Positions 12,301 to 22,782 of a stretch of 64,000 nucleotides of DNA are shown here, in pieces; position 1 is the first letter of the stretch; every line of letters begins with the position of its first letter. Origin of the DNA: Yamagishiella unicocca (taxonomy: Eukaryota > Chlorophyta > Chlorophyceae > Chlamydomonadales > Volvocaceae); NCBI GenBank assembly GCA_003116995.1, contig BDSL01000098.1:1-64000 (forward strand), in the 5' to 3' direction. The notes below the pieces were generated by a model, which was given only the letters and a program-made list of their open reading frames with translations, did not search any database and was not told where the DNA came from. The position numbers and the translations under genes were made by a program.

Positions 12301-14118
12301 TGTGGGAGGGGTGCGGAGCGGGGCCGTCCGCATGTCGCTGGCACATCTGCCTCCGAAACCACCGCTTGGACCCGGGCACCATGATGCGCAGTCCGACCAC
12401 CCTCCCGCATCTGACGCAGGACCGCCACCTCACCGCGATTCGCCACCGACCCACAGGCCTGCCCACACAGGGCGTCAATGATCGTCAAGCAGGCAAGGAA
12501 GCGACATGCTTGCTTGCATGGCAACAACCACCGACCGGCTCGCCACGCCGCTCACCGCATGTCTCCGCACACATCAACGCGCCCGGCAGCAGGGCCTTCA
12601 GGGCCGCCTGACGTACGGCCGCCGCGGGGCTGCCCAGCAAGGGCCTCAAGGCCGCCCGCAGCCGCGACAGCACCTGGCGCAGCAGCTCGCTGCTCGCCGC
12701 GCCGGCTGCGGCCTCCGCGGCTGAGGCACCAGCACCATCTCCTGCAGTTGCCCCGGTGCAGTGGGGGCATGTGAGCGCTGCATCCGGATGTTACGGGTTT
12801 CGGAGCTGCGCCGCAAGGTACGCAGCTCACACAAGGTACGCAGCTCACACAAGGTACGCAGCTCACACAAGGTACGCAGCTCACACAAGGTACGCAGCTC
12901 ACACTAGCTCAGGGCTACAGCAAGCGCTGTGGGCGCAGCACCAGGCCCCTTAAGCACTACCCTTGATTGGCTGGTCCAGGAAACAAACCCACATCCACAC
13001 GCATTTCCCACGGGAGGGTGGGTGGCCGTGAAGCGGCGCATTTGGGGCACGACGCGGGTGGTCGGCCCTTCGGGGGCCCGGGTACGCATGCCGTGAAAGC
13101 CTCACGTACGACGAACACGACACACCTGACGTCGCCGCGCCCTGCTCTGTTTTCACCGCGGCGCACAGCTGGTTTATCACCGCCGTCAGCAGCGTACACG
13201 CCACCGGCAGCGACAGCCCGATGCCACCGGCACCACGCTCCTTCGAGTCGCCGTTGGAGCCGCCGGACGCCAGCCCAGGAGCCCCGGCGGCCGCATCGAC
13301 TGCTCCGAAACACACCCCGACCACCTGCTTCAGCTGCTGCCAGTGGCAACTCGACACCAGCAGGGCCGCCAGGCCCGAGCAGGCCTGCAGGCGGCAGGCC
13401 CGGTCCGGCAGGGCTCCGCTGCGGGCCAGTAGCGGCAGGAAGAAGGCGTCCAGGAACTGCTGCACTATACGGCCGTCTGGAGACGTGGGGGAGGGAGGAG
13501 GGCAGATGGCCGCAGGCGGGTCAGGAGCGCAAGGGCGTGTCAGCACCGTGCCAGGAGTATGCGGTGGACGGTCGATGAGCTGCGGAATGCATCGGTGGAT
13601 GCCGGTCACCGATTCGTTCGCACCTTGATCAGGGAGGTAGTGCAGAGCTGCTGCGGCGCAAGTGGCGCACATTTGGCGCGCCGGGTCGCTTGGGAGCTCC
13701 GGCTCCGGTAACGACGCGCAAACGGCCTGGTCGTGGAATAACGGTCGTGGATGAGCGTGTGCGAGGACGTTTCCTCCGCGAAGATACATTGAATAAACAC
13801 TATGTGGCGTTACGGGAGATGCAAGGGCAAGACCCAGACTGCCCAGGTGTTCCCGAACTGTGAGCATTGTCGTACCTCGACGGCGCTGTCGCTGCGTGCC
13901 GCTGAGTTATCCAGAGGCGCAATACTGCTGACGCACGCGTCATACAGGTCTGATAGGAACTTTTGCGAAGGGCAAGTAACGTCCAAAGCAACGACAATCA
14001 TTCGTGCACGCCCGCGGACATCCTGCGACGCTGCGCATGTCGAAAGCGCCGCTAAGCGCCCCTGCAGAACGATTGCAGATGACATATTTGACGCAGCTAT
14101 ATTAAACTGCAGTGGCAT
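922..14118 (-). CDS. TRM3: TRM3/TARBP1-like tRNA (guanosine-18) 2'-O-methyltransferase, HEAT-repeat portion, 3' end missing
   Basis: Twenty exons join with consistent phases: 14118-13876, 13726-13624, 13476-13126, 12741-12556, 12129-11840, 11502-11335, 11092-10685, 10040-9490, 9097-8701, 7872-7686, 7123-6933, 6473-5988, 5661-5428, 5048-4841, 4522-3810, 3379-3221, 2868-2601, 2219-2150, 1647-1553, 1315-922, giving about 1,900 residues. The product is a helical-repeat scaffold broken by Ala/Gly-rich inserts. Plant-type TRM3/TARBP1 landmarks are INGNNPPTVKQYIE (about 3,260), a leucine-rich stretch near 2,800, SPAG near 1,610 and DFQRKIT near 1,080, in the expected order. In the family a C-terminal SpoU (SPOUT) domain methylates the 2'-O of G18 in tRNA; it is not in this window. 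The first ATG is tentative. The gene diverges from the coiled-coil gene. Family assignment rests on remembered motifs, not on a search. Confidence 0.68.
2087..2119 (-). repeat. intronic repeat family 1, copy a
   Basis: On the minus strand it reads GAGAATCCGCGAATCCACGG and on into the shared CAGACAAACC end. It lies in a TRM3-like intron, in the sense orientation and close to the 5' splice site at 2149. Related copies are at 11526, 38199, 40468 and 61228. Confidence 0.85.
2239..2280 (+). repeat. intronic repeat family 2, partial copy
   Basis: GAGAAGACCCGGTTAGACG followed by a short variable tail, in the intron at 2220-2600. It matches the core of the 38,251-38,337 and 62,342-62,470 copies. Confidence 0.6.
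2319..2598 (+). repeat. polypyrimidine minisatellite
   Basis: About 280 bases of almost pure C/T built from CTCCTCCCTTCCCC units, inside the intron 2220-2600 of the minus-strand gene. The transcript is therefore purine-rich right after the 5' splice site. It could form triplex DNA. Confidence 0.9.
3021..3090 (-). repeat. intronic repeat family 3, copy a
   Basis: Minus-strand reading runs from TTCTCCAGCGTGCATCTC to the GGGTCTCGAACC end. It lies in the TRM3-like intron 2869-3220. Related copies are at 7590, 9397 and 10518. Confidence 0.85.
3688..3770 (+). repeat. CCCCTC hexamer array
   Basis: About fourteen copies of a CCCCTC-type hexamer in the intron 3380-3809 of the TRM3-like gene. It was read as Pro-Ser or Gly-Glu runs in spurious ORFs. 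Confidence 0.9.
6826..6909 (+). repeat. 15-bp tandem repeat
   Basis: Six copies of TTGCCACTGCCCCTC, period 15, in the TRM3-like intron 6474-6932, next to the 5' splice site at 6932. Confidence 0.9.
7532..7575 (-). repeat. intronic repeat family 2, copy
   Basis: Plus-strand reading CACTTCCCATGTGGAGTAAC then CGGCTCCTTTTG. The same order recurs at 10363 and 10607. It lies in the TRM3-like intron 7124-7685. Confidence 0.75.
7590..7658 (+). repeat. intronic repeat family 3, copy b
   Basis: Starts TTCTCCAGCATGCATC and ends near CCACGGGTCTTCCTC. It sits about 30 bases inside the 5' splice site of the minus-strand intron 7124-7685. Confidence 0.9.
8625..8700. repeat. partial copy of an exon end plus telomere-like patch
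   Basis: CCAGCGGGGTCACCGCCGCC at about 8634 repeats the end of the exon starting at 8701 (CCAGCGGGGGCACCGCCGCC). Between the two lies CCCTAAAACCCTC, the complement of the green-algal telomere unit TTTTAGGG. Confidence 0.75.
9397..9466 (+). repeat. intronic repeat family 3, copy c
   Basis: Same order as the 7590 copy: CCAGCATGCATC, then TCTGTTCTAAACGG, then CCACGGGTCTTCCTCG. It begins about 25 bases inside the 5' splice site of the TRM3-like intron 9098-9489. Confidence 0.9.
10363..10410 (-). repeat. intronic repeat family 2, copy
   Basis: Reads GCACCAGCTACACTTCCCAT then GTCGAGTAACCGGC on the plus strand, inside the TRM3-like intron 10041-10684. A second, shorter core (GTGTAACCGGGTCTTCTCGG) lies near 10,276. 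Confidence 0.8.
10518..10585 (+). repeat. intronic repeat family 3, copy d
   Basis: TTCTCCAGCATGCATC through CCACGGGTCTCCCTCG, in the same intron as two family-2 copies. Confidence 0.9.
10607..10660 (-). repeat. intronic repeat family 2, copy
   Basis: GCACCAGCTGCACTTCCCCA then CGTCGAGTCGTAACCGG on the plus strand. It sits about 25 bases inside the 5' splice site at 10684. Confidence 0.8.
11526..11555 (+). repeat. intronic repeat family 1, copy b
   Basis: GAGAACCCGCGAATCCACGG followed by CCGACAAACC, in the TRM3-like intron 11503-11839, antisense to the gene. Confidence 0.9.
12168..12193 (+). repeat. GT dinucleotide run
   Basis: About twelve GT units in the TRM3-like intron 12130-12555. Confidence 0.9.
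12815..12905 (+). repeat. 18-bp tandem repeat
   Basis: Five copies of AAGGTACGCAGCTCACAC in the TRM3-like intron 12742-13125. The period is a multiple of three, so it is open in several frames, but it is flanked by splice sites and not coding. Confidence 0.9.
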
Positions 14119-14623
14119 TCACAGAAACAAAACGGGTTACGACAACGGCGGCGCGCGCAAGGCGCCTTGTTTAATAGATATACCGGTTCCCATGCTTAAA
14201 CAACATAGATTTAAATTGCCTTTAACTCTGTGTACAGTAGCAGCCACGCGGTTCCACACATACATCGCCTTGCTCCCGGATCGGGGTCCGTGCTCTGGCT
14301 TCGCGAGATCGCGACGTCGTGATTTCTTGTCTCTAGCGACGCTGTGTCCTCCCGACGTAGCATTTATTTACATACAGCGGAAAGCAGATAATTAGAGCTT
14401 ACCTCGACTGCCGTTGTTGTGGTCAAAACGAGCTGTCAGGACGAAAGTTCCAACATAGAAGCCGTCTCTCTGGCGCACCATGACAAGCATATAACAGTTG
14501 TGGAGACACTGTGCGTAGCGCTCCGGGCCCGCAGCAGCTGCAGCAGTTCCAAGCACAAGGGTCGTATCTCGCGGCGTCCTCATTAGAAACATGCAATAAT
14601 AGCGGTGCCAGAAGAAAGCGGAA
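14119..14623. promoter_or_regulatory. bidirectional intergenic region
   Basis: About 500 bases between the first ATG of the minus-strand TRM3-like gene and the ATG of the plus-strand coiled-coil gene. It is visibly less GC-rich than the genes. I see no repeat and no clear ORF. It presumably holds both promoters; no element could be assigned. Confidence 0.5.
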
Positions 14624-17600
14624 ATGGCCGGCACATTGCCGCAACCAGAGTATGTTATCGTGACCTGCGAGTATGAGGCGCTGCTATTCGCGGGGCATCA
14701 GGCCCAGCTCCAGGCCTCGCAGCGCAGCACCAGTCGAAGCCTCGCAGCAGTTCTCCAACAACATGCTCAGGTGGGCATGCGGAAATAACTTGAATTGCAA
14801 GTCAGCGCCTATGGATTGGTCATAAACCCATGCCTGGCTTTGGCGATGCGCAGGAGCTGTCGAAACATAACCTTGAACTTGTGACGGCGCGGGAGGAGGG
14901 GAGTAGGCTAAAGCAGGAGATCCTGACATGGCGAAAAAAAGCAGTCTTGTATAAGATGAAGCTGGCGAGCACGGAGGAGAGTGCACAGCTCACGCAGGCC
15001 AGCCTGTGTATAAGCGAAGACACCGTGAAAGGCCTGACTGAGGACCGAGAGGTGCTGCTGGGGTGTAACAAGGCGCTGCAGGATCAGGTGCAGTCTCTGA
15101 CAGCGCTTTGCCAAGGACAGCACCGTGCCAAGGTGCACCAACAGGTACAGCGGTATTGGCGGGTGCTCCTAGCTTCCTTCTCTCCCCCTTAGAGCTGTTG
15201 AGGCCGCACTATCATAAACACACCTGAATGAAATCATAAACGTTGCTCAACACGCCCCAGGGCCAACTCGCCAATACCAGTGCGGAGGCAGCGCAGCTGC
15301 ACGCACAGCTATTACAGACCTATGAGCTGTCGGAGCTGTTAGCGCAGCAGCTGGCAGATGAGCGTGCAGCGGTTGAGGTAGCCCGCAACCAGACGGACTC
15401 ACTGAGGGAGCAGCTTGCCAAGGAGCAGTCCCAGCTGCAAGAGCAAGTATCCGCTTGTGCAGCTTTGAGGACGGAATGCAACCAGATACGGGATTCGCTT
15501 AAAGAGGAGCAGGAGGCGCGAGCGAATGTGGAGGCGCGGATCGGCAAGCTCAACAACGAGCTTGCCATGCGCGGGGCGGAGCTGGAGGCTGCTGGGCAGC
15601 GCTTCACGCAGCATATGCAGGCCACCGCTATGCGCGATGGACAACTGGCACAAGAATCCCAGCGGATAAAGGCGACCGATGACGCAGTAATACAGGAGCT
15701 GCGGTACTGCATCGACCAGCTGAAGGAGCGGCTGGCAGAGAGCAGGTGGGATAGGATACACTGCAGCAAGAGGGTCGGACCCTGTCGGCGACCAAATATC
15801 ATCTGGAAACTTTGCGTATGGTTGATATGTCCTGCTGCCAAATGTCCAGACTTCGCATGGGCGAATCACTTGGCTTAGCCGAAAGTCGCGAGTCGCTAAG
15901 AAGCAAACATGAGCGTCTGTGTGTTTGACAACCGAGCAGGGGGGGTGTTGCATGGGGGGTGTTGAGGAACAGAGAAACAGGAGGACGTACGGGAATATCC
16001 AGGTGGTGTATATGGCGAATTCCCTGTCACCGAAGCGCATTACAAGTAAGCGCATCTCAATCGATACCCGTAGGCGTGACGCTGAGGACGAGCTGCGGCG
16101 GCAGCATGCCAAGTTTGAGCGAGAAATGGCTCTCCGGGAAGCGCTGGAGCAGGAATGCACGCAAAGTCGACGCCGCCTGCGTGAGGAGCAAGAAACCTAC
16201 AGCACCGGTCTCGCGCAACTGCGCCGTCAGGTGTGCTTCACGGATGGTTCACGCATGATCAGCGTTAAGGCGGGGATGTGGTAACCGGTCCAGTAAACAC
16301 AGTGGTACGCCGACTGCCCTGACTGCCCTGTGCTGCGTACACAAGATGATCCGAGGGTGCCTACTGCAGGTCAGCGACAAAGGAGTTGAGGTTGAGCTGC
16401 TTCAAGACAGGCTCGCGGCAGCAGAAAAGAAGGTACGGGGACCTCCCATACGAGAACTCGACTGAACTGAGTGCAGGCACCACCTATTCCTGCGTTCGTA
16501 AGTTCGCAGTGACTTCCTTTGGAATAAGGCGTCTTGTACGTGACCGTCTGCGGGATCGGCCGTTTTCCTGTACGTAGGCCGCGGTTCGGGCCGCGCAGTT
16601 ATCGGAAATGGAGGCTGCGCTGGAGGTTAACGGCCAGCAACTGGGTCAGCAGGTAACCAGCAAAGATGCCATGGTGACGGCGCTGCAGGATCAACTGGAG
16701 CAGCTGCGTAGGAAGGTAGGCATTCGATCATTTGAGAGGTCGCGGCATGCTGGGCGAAGATCGGTTGTGCGTGACTATATCCCATTTCGGTTCTCGTGTT
16801 TTTCGTGGGTGGAACTTATGCTTGACGAGCTAAAGGGTACGGGCAGCGGGCAAAATGAGAAGGGAGATTGGGTTGCTTTCGTAATCTTCGAGGATTGTTC
16901 TCTTCAGTTGTTTGCGCCGATCCTACCAATCCCCCGACAGATTGCGCACAAGGATGCCCAGTTACGGGATACCCAGGCAGCACACACCCGACAATTGGAA
17001 CAGCTGGAACGCCGGTTGGCGGAGCAGGAAGCCTCGGCACGCGAGCAGGAGGCGATGTTGCAACAGCAGGTGGATAGTGCACGGCAACAGGTGAGCTAAG
17101 GACATTATATATGGAGGCCAATATGAAAAATTAATCACACTCATCGCACCCATTGCGCAGGTAGCGCAAACGGGGAGCACGGAGGCGCAGAAGCATCAAC
17201 GGCTCACAGAGTTGCAAGCGTCAATTGCCCTGCGTGACGAACGGATAAAGCAACTGCAAGAGGGACGGGCCGCTGAAGCTGCGCAGAGCGATGAGCGTAT
17301 CCGAAAGCTACGGGACAGCCATCATGCTGAAGTGGCCAAGCTGGAGGCACAAATACGCCATTTGGAGCAGCAGTTGGTGGCCATGCCGAGCCCCGCAGAG
17401 CCACAACGTAACCAGGTGAGTAAGCACCTTGACTGCCGCTGATTCTAGACAATAGCTACAAGTCTCTGTTGCAAAGTTTTCGCACCGGAATCTGCTCAGA
17501 ACATGTCTTGCATATCGTGGGTTACGCCTGGGGCCTGAACTGTGCGTGTTGTTACCGCTCCATCTACGATAGCGCATGCGTTTCGTCTCCAGTTAGGGTA

Positions 17601-20203
17601 GTTTTTCACAACCTTGCGGAGGAAACTGGTACAAAAAACAGGTACTCCTCTGTTATCATCCTTGTTCAGGTCCGGTCCGCCGCCGCTGTGGTTGACAAGC
17701 TGATGGGAAACCTGCTAAGCAGCAGTCAAGGGCTTATGGCAGGCGTCATGGGAACGATTGACGAAGACGACGACGAACGGGGGCCGTCCGCTGACAACAT
17801 ACTGGGCATGTGAGTCAGTGGATGGGGCGACGTGTCAGGAGGGGGGCGACATATCAAGCGGGAAGGGACTCATTCTATATGGCCGCAACGTTGCGCGTGT
17901 GCGTTGCTTTGTGTCTGATCCTTCCTCGTATGTTTGTGTCTGATCCTTCCTCGTACGTTTGTGTCTGATCCTTTCACGTTGCTTTGTGTCTGATCCTTCC
18001 TCGTATGTAACCTCTTGCCTGCAGGTCGCAGCCGCATCGGTCACACGGCATTGGAGGAACCCAGGCATGGCAGACGTCTGCCAGCGCAGCGGCACAGGCT
18101 GCTCAACCGGCCGCGCCACCAGTGGAAGCGACCGTGGGGCCAGTGCCAGACGGGACCACAACGGCCCGCACCGATGCCGCAAGGGCTGGGACCGGCAAGC
18201 GTGCCCAAGAGTATCCTGCGGATGCCGAGGAGCGCCCAGTTGGCAGAGGTGGGTCGCAGGGAGAACACCTCCCGTGCTCTTTCGCTTGTCAAGGCTTCGC
18301 ATTTGCAAGTCGGGCCAGCTCAGCGTGCTGGATGACGCACTCCACAGGCACTCAAGTGTCTGCTTGCGTATCCTCGTAGCAGGTTGTGTTGGGGGCCTCC
18401 CATGCCGGTGACCTGCTTGTGCGTGACGTGCCGCATGTACATGCGGTCGTCGCAACACGTTTACGCGAACGGTGATTGATGCACACGCAGAGGTAGATGC
18501 GGCTAACAGTGCCGTTATGCCTCGCAGGTCGTGGGCGTAAAGCTGCCAAAAGTGCTGAGGTGGCTGGCGCCGCGACGGCCGCTGGACCCCCCACAGCGGC
18601 GGAAGCTGTGGAGGAGGCCGCTGAGGAACACGAGGACGTCCCGACGGAGGTTAGTGCCTATAGAGGGTGAGGATCCTCGTGTGTGAAAATGACGTATGTT
18701 CATACTGCGTGAATGTGCACGGGAATCTCACGACTACCAGGTAAACTTGCTGCCATCGGGTTGCATCTGCGCCGTCATGCAGTGCGTATAAAATGCTTGG
18801 AATTGTGTCTTCCTCGCGTGTTGCAGTTGCCGGCCATAGAGCCCACTCGTGCGGTCCGGGGCAGCCGACGGCGCGCGGCTCCATCTGGACAGAAGCGTGC
18901 AAAGGCGACAGCAGCTGCCCTGGCTGATGAGTCAGAGGATGATGCCTCACTGGCGGCTTCACCGGGCTACGAGCCCAAGGGCACCAGGGCTACGAGAGTT
19001 GGGTCACGTGCAGCCACGAAAAAGTCGCAGGCGGCTGATGCGCGCAAGGAGAATTCTCCTGCTGCCCTTACACAAGGCGCGGCGGCTGCGGAACCTCCTG
19101 CGAATGCGCCTGTGCCTGAAGAATCAGTGCTGCAACCTCCTGCCCCCAAAGGTCGCGGCAAGAATGGCAGGGGTGCCAAAGGCGGGCAAGCACAGGACCC
19201 AGAGCCGGACCAGCCGGATGCAGGACCATCGAGCGCTCATCCACCTGCAGGTCACGCGGCGTGGGGATCACAGGACCCAGATGCCGAGGTGATGCCGCCA
19301 CCACGGCTGCCAACTGCTAGGCAGCGTGCCACTGCTGCTGTGGCAGCACCGGCAGGGCGTCAGAACGGGGCGGTAGATGCGCTAGACGTGGACATGGTCC
19401 CAGCCACACAGGAGTACGATCTCTTCGCCTCGCAGCCGCCCACACAGCCTCACGCCTCACAGCCCCTAACCCAACTGCAGCCGCCGCAGCCGCCAGCGTC
19501 CGGTCGCCCGCAATTTGCGTCGACAATAGGCGCAACGGCAGGTGCAGCCCGGCCCAACGCGTCTCAGCAGGTGCCCGCCAGCAGCCAGGTCAGCATCTTC
19601 AGTCAAGGTCTGAAATATTACGAGCCGCTGATGACCAAGAACCCGCTGGCTGCTCTGAACCCCAGGTAGGGATGGACTCGACACAATACGCTTGAAGAGC
19701 AGTACACCTAAAACGGGCAGGCACTTGCTCCTGGTGCTTATGCGCGAAACCAAATCTCGCTTCCACCTCTTGACGCGCAGGGTCGTGGAGCAGGCCAAGA
19801 ACCGCATGCGGTTGGTGCCGTTCACGGCCATTCAGCAGACCAAGCCCATGGCGAAGGTCGTGCCGCCCAGGTGCGTCCCATGGTCGAAATTCCGCCATTT
19901 ACACCTGCCGGCGCTTGCACCAGCCTGTCGTGCCAATGTCTTGTTCGGATCTCCTGTAGCACTGTTGACGCCATGCTGACCGCATTCCCTGCCAATGACT
20001 GTATTATTTACTGCGTGTTGTGCAGCGTCCTCAAGGGGGCGGGAGCTCAGCAGGCCGCCGCAAAGCGGGCGCTTCCACAGCTCACACAGAGCCAGCTGAC
20101 GGCAGCTGATCCCAGGGGCGCCACAGGGGACGTACTTCCGCCTGACATGTTGTTTCGCAGCCTACAGCAGCCGGCTAACAAGGCCGGAAAGGCTGGCAGC
20201 TAG
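14624..20203 (+). CDS. large coiled-coil protein, family not recognised
   Basis: Fourteen exons join in frame: 14624-14770, 14854-15144, 15261-15745, 16074-16230, 16370-16432, 16578-16715, 16941-17090, 17161-17415, 17670-17809, 18025-18248, 18528-18649, 18827-19665, 19781-19870, 20026-20203, giving 1,092 residues. Residues about 50 to 560 are an almost continuous heptad-rich coiled coil full of Glu, Gln, Arg and Leu. The rest is an Ala/Pro-rich, probably disordered tail with acidic and Arg/Lys patches. A conserved-looking C-terminal block has FSQGLKYYEPLMTKNPLAAL and VVEQAKNRMRLVPFTAIQQ. No signal peptide or membrane helix is visible. A structural role (basal body, flagellum, chromosome axis) is possible but not shown. 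A TGTAA poly(A)-type signal lies at 20236-20240. Exon structure is well supported; function is unknown. Confidence 0.75.
17907..18007 (+). repeat. intronic tandem repeat of about 25 bp
   Basis: Four copies of GTGTCTGATCCTTCCTCGTA plus a short linker, just before the acceptor at 18024 of the coiled-coil gene. Confidence 0.85.
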
Positions 20204-20620
20204 GGTGGCCGTAGACGCTGGCTGCACTGACAGCGTGTAATTGAGTGATGCGGAAGGCAATGCGGAGGGATACACATAGGATTTCCAGTTACATCGGTCG
20301 GTTGTCATTTCAGTGAGTCTTCGTGCATAGCATCCGACGCCCGCGGCAGCATCCGATGCCCGCCGGCGGAAGGCCGTTCGGATCGCCTGACTGGACAGTC
20401 TAATGAGCGTGACCGCAGTATGGGGGAGCCTCGAGAAAACTTGGTACATAGACGAATCGAGGTAGTGTCCATAACAGCTTGACTGTGTTGCCAACGTAGC
20501 GCAACGATGCTGGCTTTGAAAATGCCATGGACGACCGCTAGGACAGTTGTTATTACGGTGATTCTCGTGGCTCGGCCCTTGACGGTAGGCAGCTGGTGCT
20601 TCATCATACCGGAACGACTT
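20204..20620. other. convergent 3' region
   Basis: Lies between the stop of the coiled-coil gene and the stop of the minus-strand thioredoxin-like gene. A plus TGTAA signal (20236-20240) and a minus TGTAA signal (TTACA at 20289-20293) are only about 50 bases apart, so the two transcripts probably end close together. No other gene is seen. Confidence 0.6.
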
Positions 20621-21909
20621 TTAGTCGCTGTGCAGCCACAAGTGGTCTGCCAGGCGCTGCGGTTCCTTGCCCAGCACCCGGTCGACCAGCTTGCCATTGC
20701 GGTAGAAATGGAACGTCGGACTATACTTGACGCCCTGTACGACATATGTACGAGTGTTGACGGGGGACAGTATTTTTTCGTGGGTTTGCAAGGCTCCAGG
20801 GAGGCACTCCAGGGGTGCCACGCGAGACCCACCTTGACGGCCTCTTTCAACGTGTCAACCTGAGCGACAGCGTACTTGTGCTGCGTGTACTGCATCAATG
20901 GCGGCCAAATGGCCAACAGTGTTATAAATGGTGCTTGGGAGGGATCGCCGCGTTTTCATGAAACGCCGCTATCAAACGTACCTCCTTGCTTAGCTTGTAC
21001 CAGGTGGGAAAGAACTCGGCACATTTGGTGCACCTGCAACCAAATACACAGATGTTGACGAGTCTATGCAGCTCAGTATTAATACGCACGGGGTTGACAC
21101 ACACGTTTCCCAGCACCCATGCAGCCCATCAGCCAGCCACATGCAAACGGTGACAGGTGAGAACCCCACTGAATAACTGACCAGGACGCTCCGAACTGCA
21201 CAACAGCCTGCATGTCAGGCGCAAAAACACGGTGTGAGGAGTTTGAGGCGGAGCTCACCGCCTAAACGGACGACGTCGACGCGACTGATATCAGGAGGTA
21301 GGGCAAGAAAAATAGTACTCCTCTGACAAAGGACCTGTCGGCTAGTAGTCCAATCACACAAAGGAAGTAATAGGAGCAGCGCAGGAGCCACCCGTCAGGT
21401 ATATCCTGCCTAAGCTCCGGTAGGCATACCAGCCCACAGACAAGCCCTCCATGATTGCAAAACGCATGGCCGGACAACCCGTTTCTTCCAGCCCTGGTCT
21501 TACCCTGCCCTTAACACCATCCCCGCACGGTACTTACAGTGTGTCCTTTGTTGTCGTGCAAGTAGTCAAAGAATTCCTCGTCTGTTCGCAGCCCGGCCAT
21601 GTGGTTTGCAATCATGGAGGGCTTATCTTTGGGCTGGGGCTGCACATCAGCAGGGATGTGAGGCGTAAGCCAGCCCACGGGATGGGGAGGAACAAGGAGC
21701 GTCAAGGGAGGAACGAGCGCAACAACGTCGCCGGGTATCATCGCGCAGTGCGCACACCAGGCATACAAGAAAACCTATGTGACCACATCTTCCTGATAAC
21801 GGCGTCCACTTTCTCAACATGCCTGTTTGTAAACTCCGTCGGCAATCATCGTGGCTGTCGGCGGCTGCAGTGGCCGCGTGGGCCAGTTAAACGACAGGAT
21901 TCCCGCCAT
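20621..21909 (-). CDS. thioredoxin-like 3-3-type protein
   Basis: Exons: 21909-21823 (first, tentative), 21639-21538, 21207-21182 (26-nt microexon), 21033-20982, 20880-20833, 20734-20621. The joined product carries AVVQFGASWCTKCAEFFPTW, a thioredoxin strand plus active site with CTKC in place of CGPC, then GVKYSPTFHFYRNGKLVD containing the cis-proline TP motif, and ends RLADHLWLHSD. This order and the LWLHS ending match what I recall of plant thioredoxin-like 3-3 proteins (At3g53220 type). Two cysteines remain, so disulfide exchange is possible; substrates are unknown. The proposed first exon needs a GC donor (CAG|GCATGT), so the true start is uncertain. About 390 bases separate it from the divergent SPRY gene. 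Confidence 0.75.
21429..21478 (+). repeat. inverted partial copy of a thioredoxin-like exon
   Basis: AAGCCCTCCATGATTGCAAA and flanks on the plus strand repeat, inverted, the minus-strand exon piece at about 21590-21640. The arms are about 50 bases with a spacer of about 110 bases. Confidence 0.75.
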
Positions 21910-22302
21910 GCAAGCTCTTTATATTACAGTAGAACACTCATTGCGCTAAATATGACCCTTTCGCGTCGTTTACGGTGCTGCAACACTGCCTAGCTGCGCG
22001 CTGGTACGCCTACTAGGACTTGTAGTGGACCCAACATACCAATATTATCAGCCTTACAAAAGTTTCGGACACATTACAAAGGCTATAACTGAACCATGGT
22101 TGGATCCATTCCTATCGCTGGAATCCGCGGTGTACGTACCGGTATGCCGCCCGTTCACACGCATCCGTGTACGTATGCGTCGCTGATGCGCTGTCCTCCA
22201 AGTAGGTAAACCACAGTTATTCCCTCTCAGGACAACCACGGCAGCGCATTGTAGAGAAACGGATTACGCTGGCGTCATATCCGCGGACCGCAGAGCGGCG
22301 CA
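21910..22302. promoter_or_regulatory. bidirectional intergenic region
   Basis: Separates the minus-strand thioredoxin-like gene from the plus-strand SPRY gene. It is AT-richer than the neighbours. No distinct element could be assigned. Confidence 0.4.
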
Positions 22303-22782
22303 ATGCATAAATTTATCAATCGCACGGGCGCATCAGGCCTTACCTTAACAAGCCGGGCAAAAACGGCGCAAATACGTGTGAGCCGCGAACTGCCAGGTCC
22401 TTGCACTGTGTCTACGAGTGAACCGGTTCGCGGTCCCGGCAAGCACGCATTCGAGGTAGCGATGCCGAAAAAGGGCGCGCGGACGGCACTGGGTTTCCTG
22501 GAGCAGCCGCAACCTGATTACATGACGCCGGACTACCTGTCGGGCGCTGGGTACGTCTCATACGGCGGTGCGGGATTCATTTACCCGGCCAAGTCTATGT
22601 CCAAGGCGACCTACGGCGAAGGGGACAGGGTGCGCTGCGAGGTGTGCTTTGATAGCCGACGAGTGACCTTCTGGGTGAACGGCGTCCAAGCTGGGTCAGC
22701 TCCGTGGCGGGGCCCCACCCAGGCGTACCCCGCCGTATCGGTGTTTCCTGGCGAACTTGTTTGCAATATCGTTTTCGATTAA
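22303..22782 (+). CDS. small SPRY-domain protein
   Basis: An uninterrupted 159-codon ORF that is essentially one SPRY/B30.2 fold. Seen in order: GKHAFEVAM, RTALGFLEQ, the loop GYVSYGGAG, YGEGDRVRCEVCFDSRRVTF followed by WVNGVQAG, and a final YPAVSVFPGELVCNIVFD strand pair. These are the usual SPRY landmarks (LGF, the GDxVxCxVDxxxxxxxFxxNG-like hairpin, YPAVS). SPRY domains bind protein partners; no catalytic role is expected. There is no signal peptide or second domain. It diverges from the thioredoxin-like gene and converges on the TraB-like gene. A TGTAA at 23247-23251 could end its transcript. Confidence 0.85.
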   Translation: MHKFINRTGASGLTLTSRAKTAQIRVSRELPGPCTVSTSEPVRGPGKHAFEVAMPKKGARTALGFLEQPQPDYMTPDYLSGAGYVSYGGAGFIYPAKSMSKATYGEGDRVRCEVCFDSRRVTFWVNGVQAGSAPWRGPTQAYPAVSVFPGELVCNIVFD

